NCBI GenBank assembly: GCA_032622095.1
Contig: CP136061.1
Coordinates: 64,173,127 to 64,237,126, forward strand
DNA length: 64,000 nt
Source of the DNA: Siphonodentalium dalli
Taxonomy: Eukaryota > Mollusca > Scaphopoda > Gadilida > Siphonodentaliidae
Direction of reading: 5' to 3'
Part shown: positions 44,976-56,236 of the stretch, in pieces
Numbering within the stretch: position 1 is the stretch's first letter
Layout of the letters: the number at the start of each line of letters is the position of its first letter
Position numbers and translations under genes: made by a program
Notes under the pieces: model-generated
Databases searched by the model: none
Seen by the model: only the letters and a program-made list of their open reading frames with translations
Told to the model about the DNA's origin: nothing

Positions 44976-45260
44976 AATCGGTACCGATTGACATTTACCG
45001 ATTGTAATCAAGCTTTTTGAAACGGAAAAAATCGGTAAGTCGGATAGCGTAATTACGTTTAGAGCATCATGAACGGAAAAATCGGTACCGATTCTACCGA
45101 TCAATGCACAAGACGTCAAAAGAGGGAACGCCACAGTCGGTAAGACAATCGGTGAACTCGGTACCGATTGAGACGTTTAACGTTCAACTTTTGTTGCATG
45201 AAAGAGTGAACGCCGCAGTCGGTAAGACAATCGGTGAAATCGGTACTGATTGAGACGTTT
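44976..45260. promoter_or_regulatory. Cluster of CGGTACCG palindromes upstream of the transposase
   Basis: AATCGGTACCGATT occurs at 44,976-44,989 and 45,080-45,093; CTCGGTACCGATTGAG at 45,157-45,172; a variant at 45,239-45,254. Further TTACCGATT / AATCGGTAA half sites lie between. The last two palindromes sit in a 53-bp direct repeat (45,126-45,178; 45,208-45,260; period 82). Position just 5' of the transposase suggests transposase-binding or promoter sites; this is inference. Confidence 0.5.
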
Positions 45261-47072
45261 TACATTGTGTCGTCGTTGTATGAAAGCAACACGCATCTGT
45301 CGTTGTTTAACCCAGAACAGAGATCATCGGGGATTCTATGACATTTACGACAATGCATGGGACAATCCTGGATCAACTCTGTGGACTACTTTTACTTTGC
45401 ACGCGCTTAAATTAAAAAAATATATGTTCCAATGTGCGTCTTATATGAGATATAAAAGTGACCATTATAAAATCCGCACATTGTGTGAATAATATTTTAT
45501 TCAAAAATACAAATGGATTAATGTTAAATCTACGCTAAACAGTACTTTTTCGGCACTATTTTGACCAATTCTCTTGTATTCCTCCGCGCACATTTCGGAA
45601 GTTTGTTTTGCGCGCATTCTGTCATTTTTGAAGTCAATGTGACGTTTTCGAAGCCTTGTCAACTTAATCAAGTTGAATCGACGCAGATCAAACAAAATTA
45701 TTATTTTTATTTTATTTTTTACAAAGACAAAAAGCTGTTCTGTTCTTTTGTTTTCAATTATAAATAGTAATCTAACAGACACTCGAAAGCATGTGTTTGT
45801 CAAAAAGTGCTTTCATTTGGCACCGTGACCGCGATGCATGTTCACGGGGAACATTGATTGACTGGACAGATTTTTAAAAATGTTTCGTCAGCGGGAATAG
45901 CGATGAGGATGGCGTTTACCTGCCACGTAAATTTGAGTTTAGGTGGCCGACTGACTGACAGTTTATAACTGTAGTTTATAACTGTCTTTACCTGGGTGGA
46001 ATATAGGCCACATATATAAACGATTAATCGACTAACCGTCGACTATAGCGGTCGATTAGTCGATTATGAAAACTCATAGTCGTGGCAACCCTATTAAAGA
46101 CCTTCACCTTGTTGCACGGTGATAAATTGGTCTAGTTTTGATCCAAAGGTAATGGATTCCTGTCGTAATAATGAATACGATCATTTACGCTATAAAATCA
46201 TGACCCTGCGATTCTTTGAGTATTCAAAATTTTCAAATCACAATCAATCATGGGCAGTGAATAACTGCTACAGCGAACACTGTTCTCACAGTTATATGGC
46301 TGTTACTTTTGCTGCCCAGAGATAAAACACAGCTATATTGTCTGATAGTCAGGAGATTGAAAGTGCATTCATTTACATGTAATTTATGGTATTGCCGCCA
46401 GAAGGGGCCATACACAGGTTCCTGATTACCACTATGACAATCTTTTAGCCAGTGCACCACACCAAATTTGGAATATAATTTCATTTAAATGTCAATATTT
46501 TCCAATTAAATGTATAGATTTACAGCATATACAATTCATCTGACAGAGAACAAAATTAGTGCCGAGTTATGTAGCATGGTGGTCAGTTCATCGTGATGTC
46601 TGACAGTTGTTACAAATTGCTTTTACTATCTGTCATCGATGCCAGTTGTAGACATTTACGTGTCATATACAGCAAATAAATATTTTTTTTAATTTACACG
46701 TTTCCGTATTTGTGACATATGTGTGACATTTTCGTGGAATCAAACATCATGTTTACGAATTTTGCATATATTGAGATATACATTACGCAAATGTCACATA
46801 TATTTGATACATGGAAAATATGTAAATTCGCCATATCTGTATACATCACTTTTCGTCCAGTGGTGTATACACTTGACTTTCATAAGCAGTGGCAAGCAAT
46901 AAAGCCGACATAAAACAGTTTACCAGAGTTTGAGCGGCATTAAATTTTTATCATGCATTTTCTTTGTTGGCAATATCGGCCAATAAAATTTTGTCCAATC
47001 GTTCTAACTGGATACTCGATTAACAAAAATTGTGATATTTTTTACAACAGATAGATTTGAGATTAGTATCAT
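45261..47072. other. No gene seen
   Basis: AT-rich. A small imperfect inverted repeat of TAATCGACTAA / TTAGTCGATTA lies near 46,022-46,067. Otherwise featureless. Confidence 0.45.
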
Positions 47073-47365
47073 GAACCAATATGGGAAACCACCATTAGGC
47101 CGATACCCAGTTGTTAAAATTTACTAATCGGCCTATTTATAGTACAAAAAGTGATGCAACACTAACAATAACTAGTTAGCCATGTAGTACATTCATTAAA
47201 CTTAATGTTTGGTGATGAACCGATATGAGTAAACCACCATCGGCTGATACCCAGTTGTTAAATTTACCGATGACGACTGTTCTATTTATAGTACAAAAAG
47301 AGATGCAACATTAACAATAACACTAACTAGTTAAGCCACATAGTAATTTCATTAAACTGATATTT
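47073..47365 (+). repeat. Two-unit tandem duplication, period 144 bp
   Basis: Units start GAACCAATATG (47,073) and GAACCGATATG (47,217). They share AAACCACCAT, GATACCCAGTTGTTAAA, CTATTTATAGTACAAAAAG and ATGCAACA.TAACAATAAC. Confidence 0.75.
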
Positions 47366-47404
47366 TTGTGATTTAACTGCACGGTATAGTCACAGTTACC
47401 TTAA

Positions 47405-47728
47405 CCCTTTGGCAAGTAGAACGACATATATGTCGTCGTACGGTTCACAAGTGGAACGACATATATGTCATTTCAGGAAGTGTGATTTTTATGTAGACAT
47501 AACTTCAATTCATAATCCGATTTATACAGGAGATATTTTGATTCATATAATGGCCCAATGTATAAGTGCAATAGATTATGATCGAACACGTAAACAGAAA
47601 ATATACATAAATTAAAACGAATTATTGGACCCTTTTGACCCGAATTTGCTTATAATTATTACTATGATGTTGATGCTACACTCATGCATGACGTCATGTA
47701 TATCACATTATAAATACTCTCCAAAGGG
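47405..47728. mobile_element. piggyBac-type MITE with TTAA target site
   Basis: 324 bp flanked by TTAA at 47,401-47,404 and 47,729-47,732. Termini CCCTTTGG and CCAAAGGG. Two subterminal copies of GAACGACATATATGTC (47,418 and 47,454 regions), the first a perfect ACGACATATATGTCGT palindrome. The TTAA site and CCCTTTG ends are typical of piggyBac. No transposase ORF. Confidence 0.8.
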
Positions 47729-47732
47729 TTAA

Positions 47733-49244
47733 TGTAAAGTGATTGATAAATTAATATTGGGTTATTACTTTAGCTGATAATACGGTGAACATTTATCGTC
47801 AACCAATGAAGACATTTATCCACCGGTAAATTTAAGATTTTCCATAAGGCTCGGAGGCCAGCAGGTGCGACATACAATATTATAATGTAGATTAAATTAC
47901 GTCATATTTGTGTCAAGTGTTCAAGGACATTCTATCTAAGCATGTGCGGTGACCGCATTGTACTTTGATACATTGTCAGACTGGAATCTGTCGGCCTTTG
48001 ATAAGAACTTGAAACTAAGTTGAAAGGGGCTACATCGATCAGCCTGCATGCTTCTCTTCGATTAGCTCGAATAAATTTTGAGCGACAGTCATCTACTAAA
48101 ACACTGAATCAAAAAAAAAATATTTTCACAGTTCAATGTGCCACAGAAGCAGGCTATAATCTGTGTTGGGTGTTCGACCACGTGGTCGCCAATTTATTCC
48201 CAATTCAACTTGTAGTGCATACGGCAAAGTCAGCTTAGTCTATTTTGGGTACACAATTTAATTGATATCAAAGTCACCCATGCAATGTATATGATTACGG
48301 TTTACTGTTCATCCAATGTATTAACTACCATGCAGTACTATTTAAATGTAAAAGACTACCCATACTTATCAGTTACCATTACTTGCTGTACAACACGTTC
48401 TAAAACAACAGATCATTTGAAAGTTGATTTACCGTTTTCTCGCTTTCCTGCATGGAAAGTGGAAACAATCAAAATGCCATAATAACAGCAGGATAGTTTT
48501 GCCGATGCCGATTGTAAACAGATAACCCGAATATCGGCTGATATTCCAGTTAATCTGTTCATCACTATTTGAGATAATTCTTTCGAATATGTTGAAATAA
48601 ATGTGCCAGGGATGTAACTATTTTTTGTTGCATTTATGGGCTTATAAAATTGTAAGTGGGCAAGCAACATTCTTGGTTTAATTTCTCTTCACGAATTTAT
48701 ACAGTATGTTGTTTGGCCACTTACAATTTTATAACCCTACAAATGAAACAAAAAATATGTTGATTGCATATAATTACACATCTTTCATTTTCATCGATTC
48801 TGATTGGACAATTCCTAACAACGCCTAATTACTTGTGAATGTATAATGTGCATAATCACTAGTTTTAACGTATCTACATGGTCCCTAATTAGTTGTGGCG
48901 AATTTAAAATATAATAACAGTCAATATTGCATGACTTTTTGTAAAATCTTCATTGGCACACTTTAAAATTACAATTAGCCGATGGTGGTTCTCAGATATC
49001 GATTCAACGCTAATTATAACGTATAATCTTTGTTTGTAATGTGTAGTTGATGTACTTGAATGAAGACCTCGATGACTGAAAGCATCAGGAAAGATGGACT
49101 TCATGTACATGCTAAAAGACATAACTAAATGTAACTGATATCCCTATAATGCTTATAAAGTCTTGAGATGAAAGGATATTTTATAGTGAGTTTCTGAGTT
49201 TAGACGGGGATGATACACGATAATCATGCTGAACATAAACTTAC
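47733..49244. other. Intron part, no gene seen
   Basis: AT-rich; 48,640-48,680 and 48,715-48,740 share CTTATAAAATTGTAAGTGG and its complement, a weak inverted pair. Nothing else. Confidence 0.45.
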
Positions 49245-49391
49245 GTTTACTGCACACATTACTGTTGTTCTCGTAGTATGTAGCAGTGCAACTACAGTGA
49301 TAGGAGTTTGGACCACCAATACAAACTGCATTTCCATCGATGCACTGGTGTATAGTTTCCCCATAGGTGCATTCTCGATTGATGAGCACTT
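49245..49391 (-). CDS. Exon: six-cysteine EB/EGF-like module (second in the window)
   Basis: 147 nt, phase 1-1. The acceptor GAAATTGCAG precedes 49391; the donor AAAC|GTAAGT follows 49245. Spacing C-x8-C-x6-C-x8-C-x1-C-x11-C, with HQCIDGNAVC and HCSCTATYY, nearly the same frame as the module at 37.9 kb. The upstream junction makes AAA with the exon at 49,969, and the downstream one makes CAG. Extracellular disulfide module; the two modules look like tandem duplicates. Confidence 0.85.
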
Positions 49392-49968
49392 CTGCAATTT
49401 CAAAAATATAACCATAACCCTTTCATGATGGGAGCTGCGCTGGTGCAGCATTAAATATCCTGTGCTAGTGCATTTTCTTATATATGCGAGTCTCCCATAG
49501 AGAGCCTTGCATATATAAGAGAATGCCAAGGCTTACATATGGTCAAGGTAAATATTGTTAGGCCAATGTATTCTCTTATATATGCTTGGCTCCCTATGGG
49601 AGACTCACATATATAAGAGAATGCATTCGCACAAGGTTTTTGCAACATTTCAGGAATCTCCAATCATGGAAGGGTTGATTGTAATCAGTTATAGGCCTGA
49701 GAATATTCCAAATTTTACCTAAGTTATCTGGTTTTATATACTTTGTTTTGGATTATGAAGTGTATTTAATTGTTAAAAGTTTAGGCTTTTCTTATCAAAG
49801 CTTGTTGAAAGCATCTCTCAAAAAAGAAATCTGATCATCCGTGAGTTGTTGCAGTTCCAGAAGTATGCGTGACTATCACATGATGTGGACATGAAATCAA
49901 GTGGCATTTATGTCAAGATTCATTAGACTCTATATTTTTTGTTATGACTGCTTCATTAATTAACTCAC
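49392..49968. repeat. 577-bp intron carrying two adjacent hairpin repeats
   Basis: About 49,466-49,529 and 49,563-49,626 each fold as TGCATTCTCTTATATATG-type arms around TCTCCCATAG / GCTCCCTATGGGAG. Related hairpins occur at 41.2 and 41.6 kb. These probably belong to a small MITE family. Confidence 0.6.
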
Positions 49969-50094
49969 TTGTATTACATTTCTGCAGCGTTGTCTGATAG
50001 TGTGAGCTGTAACACTGGCATGTGGAGCTGTAACACTGAGCACCATCTACACATCTGTCTTGACTACTGGTGCAAGACTCTCCAGCATTTTTAT
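49969..50094 (-). CDS. Exon: six-cysteine EB-like module (first in the window)
   Basis: 126 nt, phase 1-1. The acceptor TTTCTATAG precedes 50094; the donor ACAA|GTGAGT follows 49969. Reading KNAGESCTSSQDRCVDGAQC, then TCQCYSSHYQTTLQKC: spacing C-x6-C-x5-C-x4-C-x1-C-x11-C, a compact EB-type pattern. Too short for automated long-ORF detection but has clean splice signals and fits the phase pattern of the gene. Upstream exons (signal peptide, more modules) should lie to the right. Confidence 0.8.
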
Positions 50095-52537
50095 CTATAG
50101 AAATTTGGACATATGTTAAGATTAACTAGAGGTAAGACTGAGGATACCCCCACACCCCACAGGAAAAATTATGATTTCCATGTTGAACAAAGGTGCATAA
50201 ATCCATCAAAAATAATTGGGCCACGACCAAATTTGAACTTGACCTGTGTTTTCTAAATGTAAACCATTTACCAAATATCTTCTGTTAGATATTGTCCAAT
50301 TTTTCATCCGGACAACCCAAAAATTAATTATTGCCGAGTCAAAAAGCAGGGTTTCCGCCAGGTGAAAATAAATTAGTCCATATTTCAGCCATATTGGGGG
50401 AAACAAATAACGCGACGGGGCGCGACCATGGTTCATTTTGGTATTTGTCACTGAAAAGTAGTCATTTCCTGGCACCTGAGATACTCACAAAGCAATCCAA
50501 AGCTACATATATTACGAAAGTTGATCATTTCTGGGTGCATTAATACTGTTCATGGGTACCAAGAGCATCATGAACTTACGCACGTGAGACCGTCGTCCGG
50601 TTGAAGTCTAAATACATGAACAAGCTACAAGTTACAGTGTTTTAAGCTACAAGTTACAGTGTTTACAAATTTATAAGATTCCGGTATACTGGTAATTAAA
50701 CACCAAAAAACGTCTATGCATTGACCAATAATACCTAGCAAGGAGAATTGAATTTCCAAAAATTTCAACATGTAGCTTCCGTGAAAATGAAACCGAAAGG
50801 ATATATTCTGTCAAACCCAAAATTATTTGTGCGCTGTGACGTGATACTGCAGAAGAAATTTATAGCGGCGTAATATGAATGGTAGCAAAATCATTCAAAC
50901 TCAGAACACATAGCTTTTTCAATAGTCTGCATTAGTGCAACAACTATTAAAGTTAGGAATTTAGGACCACTGTTATGAACAGAGTTTTAGCCCCCGTGTT
51001 ATGAAATATAATTGAGTTTTGGTGGGACATGCGAACACGTTGTTTATGTGTTTGTGCTTGGGGGCCCCACGTGGGATAACAAAACTATTATTGACCTTAC
51101 TTTGACTTTATCTCCATATTGGGGGATATGTTTTGCACGGATCTCTGAGAGTGAGTAGTTTCATACACAGCAATCCATGCACAAAATATATATACTCAGC
51201 AGTCCGGTATTCTTTGATGTTACCGCGACATTTTCATATGTGTATTATGCTGTATACAACGTCAGTATTTGACTGCACACCAAACATTGTGTTGTAGTTT
51301 TGGTGCTTTTATTTCAAAGGGTTACACTGTACTGGTAGCATACTGGGTTCAATTGACCCACATTTTCACCAGTATTCTGTTAACCCTCGAACTCCCCCCT
51401 GGAGGCATATTTTTTTTACGATAGATTGCTATTGACTTTAGGTACATGTATGTCACAAATAGATCATCAGCGAGGGGAATGAGGCCGTACCATGGACTCT
51501 GAGCCGTAGTAACGGAAACCCTGAAAAGGGACATATAACTCACTGGACCATGACCAAATTCAAACTTTGGCCTGAGTCTTCTCAGATGTGAACCACATCA
51601 TAAATGACAGTCTATGGAGTGATAAGGAATGCAGAAAGTATAAATACTAAAGTAATACCCGAACAGCCATATGAAGTTTCGGATCAATTGGATGAAAAAT
51701 ATTGGTTGTTGGGCAGCCAAAGTATTTAGTTATGCAAAGTGCAAATCCAAGATGGCTCCATATATTTGATCGAATATCGTTCAAATTTGATAGCTCCCAT
51801 TTATAAGTGGTACAAAATCCGGTAAACAATTCGCTTTCTCTGGGTGTGGTCGATCGAACCAACTGAGAAGTTTATCTCACGTGTGTTCCGGTCAGTGATT
51901 TACTTCGCAGAACAGGCCAAAAAAAAAACAAATTCGTACAGGGATATGTTTCCGTTGTTGATGAGCAAAATAATAAAACTGGTTACCCAGCAGCCAGTGG
52001 GTCATGTGTTTTAGAAACTCCCATAGCAAAGCAATAACAAGAGTACCAGTAGCAGAACCAAAACTTTACTTGCGAACAACTTCAATACAGATGTCGTTTC
52101 TGGAGTTCGTCATGACCAAAAACGGGTTATCTAAGAAAACATATGTGCCTATATGGGTATTGAGAATAAAATACAGATAGATACAGATATATGTTGTGTG
52201 ATGCCAGTATCATATGCCCTTTCAGAATGAGGTTTCAGCATCATTGGTCAATTACTGGACAATAATCAAGGTTCAACAAGGAATTAAACTTTGGACAAAA
52301 CTCATGCGAATCAGGATGCTCATTGGAAATAAACACAAAATCTGTTAATCATGATATTGTTGATTTATTTAACAAGAATTTCAACAATGACAGACATGTA
52401 AAACCTCAGGCTGTCATTACTTAATTACTATTCCACAGAACTGGTGTATGTAACAGGATAACTCACGCCCCCCCCCCCCCCCCCCCCCCAATATATGAGT
52501 AAAATATATTTCATTAATTTGATGTTTGATCGTGAAA
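50095..52537. other. No gene seen; upstream intron or 5' flank
   Basis: 51,620-51,780 resembles one unit of the 6.2-kb array (ATAAGGAATGC.GAAAG, AAATCCAAGATGGC). A 22-C run sits at 52,468-52,489. I looked for further cysteine-rich exons on the minus strand and found none I could support. Confidence 0.45.
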
Positions 52538-53049
52538 TAACATTTTCAAATAGAAAATACATATTCCCTAATAAAATACTTACACAATGAACTACATGGT
52601 ATATTCAAAAGGAGAGATCTATGAAAACCCGAATAAATTTTATTATTTTGGTACGAAATAACATTTCAATGTATCTTTGACGGGAATATAACATTTTCAA
52701 ATAGAAAATACATATTCCCTAATAAGATACGTACACACTGAACTAAATGATATATTCATTTTTATTCACAAAGGGGCTATGAGACCCATTTTAAAATTTA
52801 TTATTTTGGTATGAAATAGCATAAGTACATTTTGAATCATTATGACATAGCAGGTGACATGCCATCTGGCTATAATAAATATATATAGTCTTGTTGGCAG
52901 ATCTAACAGCCTCTTTTCATCCTCTTACAAGATTCGAGGGGTGTGACCGAGCAGCGGGGAGGGGAAATCCCAATTTGGGAGGGACATGTGAGTTCAGTGT
53001 GTAAGTATCTTATTAGGGAATATGTATTTTCTATTTGAAAATGTTATAT
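52538..53049. mobile_element. MITE with 59-bp TIRs (52,686-53,049) plus a partial extra left end
   Basis: The left arm begins at 52,686 and the right arm covers 52,991-53,049; they are complementary over 59 bp with one mismatch (ATATAACATTTTCAAATAG ... ACACTGAACT). A second copy of the left arm lies at about 52,538-52,600, so the element is nested in, or was duplicated from, another copy. 364 bp, no ORF. The inner CACACTGAACT motif also ends the TIRs at 38.3 and 58.5 kb, which suggests a related family. Confidence 0.78.
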
Positions 53050-54234
53050 ACAGTAACGCGCAATACTGTATATGGTATAATATAGAATTTTCTGGCAGGT
53101 GGAGGCCTCAATCAAAGAACAAGATTGACCTGATAACCCACATTATATACAATATCACCACAAGCCAATGTATGTAATTTCACCAGAAGACTAATACATG
53201 TTGGCCAGCTACCAGAGGGCCCAAACTAAACAAATAGTGGTGACTTGGATTGAATATCCTGTAAATAAAGTAGATAGTTCCCGAAAACACGGAGACTGAG
53301 ATGTCCTCCCTTTCGGAGCTTAGAGCTATCAATGTATCAGCTGAGTACTTTGCTGGACAAGGAATGTGTAACCCCCCCCCCCCCCCCAGAAGATTTTGAA
53401 TGGATAGAATACTGACATAATCCGACATATAGGCAACCATACATGTAATTTTGGAACCAAAAGACAATTTGTAGTCGCTTTGATGATGGAACACACGACA
53501 ATGCTGTTTATAGAAAGCACCAGAAGAATCAAATGTGCCAAGATTGCACCTTGTTCTTGAGATAACCATCGCCCTAAGTGTGAATCTAGTGGGTGGATCA
53601 TATGATCTTGCATCCTACACCCAACGGTAGAGAATATCGCGCATGAGGGGAAGCATCTGGCAAGGATCTTCTTCAGTCTGTATCAAGTGTGCACAACGGT
53701 ATTAATATGTTGCCCTATAGATGCAACATTATCCTGCAGTGGTGATCTCAGAGGTCAGCAATGGACCTTGTCTTGTATATTAAATGAATCCACTATTCGC
53801 ACCAAGCACTATCAGGAAAAACAAAACCATTGTGTACCGATAACAGTGCCAATAAGAAGAATTACGTATTAGAACCAAAGGCCGATATCCAGGGAGACCA
53901 CCAATTGTGGCCGGATGGGTAGCCCCTACCGCTCCCTGTTTGGTGTGACTATCGCCCCGAGTTGCAAAGCCAATGAGGGGAGCACTCTCGACAAGTGTCA
54001 GTGTCCTGAGGGGTGCATCCTCCAGGGGAGCTACAGGGAAGGAGATCTTCTGTATCTGGTCTTACATCGTGAAGCAGTTGTCTGTATCTGTAGATATTAC
54101 AGTGCAGGAACCAATTCTGGTTGTAGACGCACTGGTCCAGGTGCTACCACGGTCGAGTAACTTTATAACCCTACAGTGACTCCAGTAGCATTCTTTAACG
54201 TGCACACACTGAGGCGTGTACACGGGTCAGCCAT
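53050..54234. other. Unassigned; GC-richer block at 53.9-54.2 kb
   Basis: 53,900-54,170 is more GC-rich than its surroundings and is open in two plus frames (one with CQCPEGCILQG). Neither resembles a family I can name, and no splice sites support an exon. It is probably a fragment of a repeat or lost gene. Confidence 0.35.
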
Positions 54235-54471
54235 CAGCCCTGGGAATTAGCCTAGGCAATAGGCAATGCCCAGGCAAAAGCAGAGGTAAAATCAGTTTGC
54301 CTAGGCAATAATATTGCCCAGGTAAAACAAGTTCATTGGGTTACTAAAATTGATTTGAGATGGCAATATTGTTGAAAAATTGCCTTGGTAAAATCTGCTT
54401 TTGCCTAGGCCAATTTCTTTCACCTTGGCAAAAATGTTGCCTAGGCAAATTGTCCTTAATTCCCAGGGCTG
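54235..54471. mobile_element. CAG...CTG MITE with GCCTAGGC motifs and 6-bp target duplication
   Basis: 237 bp. Ends CAGCCCTGGGAATTA and its complement TAATTCCCAGGGCTG, flanked on both sides by AGCCAT (54,229-54,234; 54,472-54,477). The inside has repeated GCCTAGGCAA or GCCCAGG(C/T)AA motifs in both orientations (near 54,251, 54,269, 54,299, 54,314, 54,411, 54,439). No ORF. Confidence 0.8.
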
Positions 54472-55071
54472 AGCCATTAATGTCCGCGCCCGATCGGACA
54501 GCATACTGCACCCACGACAACCTACCTGGACAAGTGGTGTAATGGGGGGGAAGTCGGCCTTTTGCATTTGGATCTTTATTCAGTGATCTTGAATGAGACT
54601 TTTCAGCCTATTGCCAAATTAGCAAATTGCTACAAAAAAAATTAAATGGCTCCAAAATAATCCCGATTGGCAACAAAAAGTGGCACCTAGCTTTTTGACA
54701 TTTGGCAATTTGTACCCATCGGGCATATAATAAAAAAAATATTAAGCTTACAGTCAATCGGTCGGAAACAAAACACACATTGGTATCCGGTCGCGGCATA
54801 GCTAATTGGGTCCTAATTAAAAGCTTATAATAGATTCGCGGCTTATGTCAGATCGACTTATTTTATCGCTGTGGTGAAAGGGTTTCGAATTTCTACTCGA
54901 TAATAAAACTAAGCACGGCTATTGACTCAAATTTGACAAACATTAGCCAAACAAAGGGCTTCCTTGAGTCTACATCGTTAGGAAGCTGTGTATTGATAGT
55001 AGGTGTTAGATAAATTACCATAAATATGTCATTCGTAACTAAGTTTTCACAAACTGTGACATACAACAAAT

Positions 55072-55462
55072 ATGAATCGTAAGCGCAAGTTAGATTTTAG
55101 CAACAATGCATCAGACACGCAACATACTCCTAAAATGAAGAAAGTTACTGATTTCTTCGGACATTCAGATAATACCGATAGTCCAAACACAGTGGTTGAT
55201 TTAACATCGACGTGTGCTACACCACCTAAACCGAGCATCATATTAGTGTCAAATGTCACGAGAACGCCACAAAAAGTTGCAAGTTCGCCAAAACTAAAAT
55301 TCCGAAATGAGTGGAAAATATCTCGCGAATGGCTATCATTCGATTGAGACAAAAATGTTATGTTCTGTTCTACATGCCGCGCTGCGAATGTTAACAGCAT
55401 GTTCGTAACTGGTTGTAGTATCCTGAAGAAAGATCTTATTCTGAAACACGAGCTAACCAAAG
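55072..55462 (+). pseudogene. hAT/ZNF862-like protein, N-terminal exon with one stop
   Basis: ATG 55,072 (MNRKRKLDF), low-complexity linker, then KFRNEWKISREWLSF and, after TGA 55,345-55,347 in the same frame, VMFCSTCRAA...HEL, a BED-like zinc-finger arrangement typical of ZNF862/KIAA-type hAT proteins. It ends at a good donor, AAAG|GTATGT (55,462). The single stop disables it. DNA-binding role by family. Confidence 0.7.
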
Positions 55463-55737
55463 GTATGTATACTATGTTTATAATTATATTTAAATATCAC
55501 GCTATGTACAACGGGGAGTAACTCTATCATTCATTTCTGTCATTTTCACACCAATTGTATTCGATACGTCACAAGTACGGCATTGCCAGAAATTGCCGAG
55601 GATATCCGATTGTTTAAAATGGGATGTAACTCTACCATTTATGTTCATCAATATTGTTAATCGGAACTTCTCGGGTTTACTCGGATCGTCCGAAAATCTT
55701 CGATATTAATTTTGACAAAGTGACACATATAGTGTAG

Positions 55738-55970
55738 TGGCAGGTTTCGCGGAAACACTTTATTGTGTTCCGGTCTCCACAGTTGATTGTGAGAGGGCGT
55801 TCTCGTATCAGAACATGATTAAGACGAGATTGAGAAATAGACTGTCAGTGCCTCACTTAAATGTTCTTATGAAAATTGCCATTGAAGGACCTTTAATGTC
55901 AGAATTTGACTTTGGCAAGGCATTTCATAAATGGTCAGAAATGAAATCACGAAGAATTTTCAACAATTGA
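55738..55970 (+). pseudogene. hAT C-terminal dimerisation domain exon
   Basis: Acceptor GTGTAG before 55,738; phase 1, which matches the donor at 55,462 (G + TG). The reading VPVSTVDCERAFSYQNMIKT, then LRNRLSVPHLNVLM, is the hAT dimerisation motif (S-x-x-x-ERxFS...K...R..L). Usual ZNF862-like proteins are several hundred residues longer. The catalytic middle is missing between these exons, so the copy is non-autonomous. Confidence 0.82.
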
Positions 55971-56236
55971 TATATATATATTACTATTAGTGTTGTAATG
56001 TTGTTTCTCTGAACTGTTATGATTACTTTGTATTTCTTGTTAATTGTTGCACATCATTGATAAAATAAATATATACATATAATAGGTAATTTGCTTGTTT
56101 GTGTTTTTTTTCAAAAGTGGCTCCAAAAAATATTGGTCGGAAAGAAAGTGGCAACAGAAAGTATAAAGTGGCTCTAAAAATAATGCAAATGGCAACATTG
56201 TTGGCACCTGGAAATTTTGGGCCAGCGCGAACCCTG

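Larger units (their letters stand above)
54593..56236 (+). mobile_element. hAT-related element, internally deleted; right terminus visible
   Basis: The right end GCCAGCGCGAACCCTG (to 56,236) is a hAT-type terminus, matching the 4.8-kb element's CAGGGTT.GCGCTG. Subterminal GTGGCTCCAAAA- and GGCAAC-type repeats occur near both 54,640 and 56,115-56,200. The left terminus is not recognisable. It carries a gene with the first and last parts of a ZNF862-like transposase but not the middle. Confidence 0.6.

Noticed and set aside
53180-53613. 129- and 94-codon minus-strand frames
   Set aside because: They run through a C/G homopolymer, overlap each other in different frames, and show no motif or splice pattern.
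53915-54160. Cysteine-containing frame (CQCPEGCILQG)
   Set aside because: Suggestive of a secreted module, but cysteine spacing fits no EGF/EB pattern, it is on the strand opposite to the receptor gene, and a second frame is equally open.
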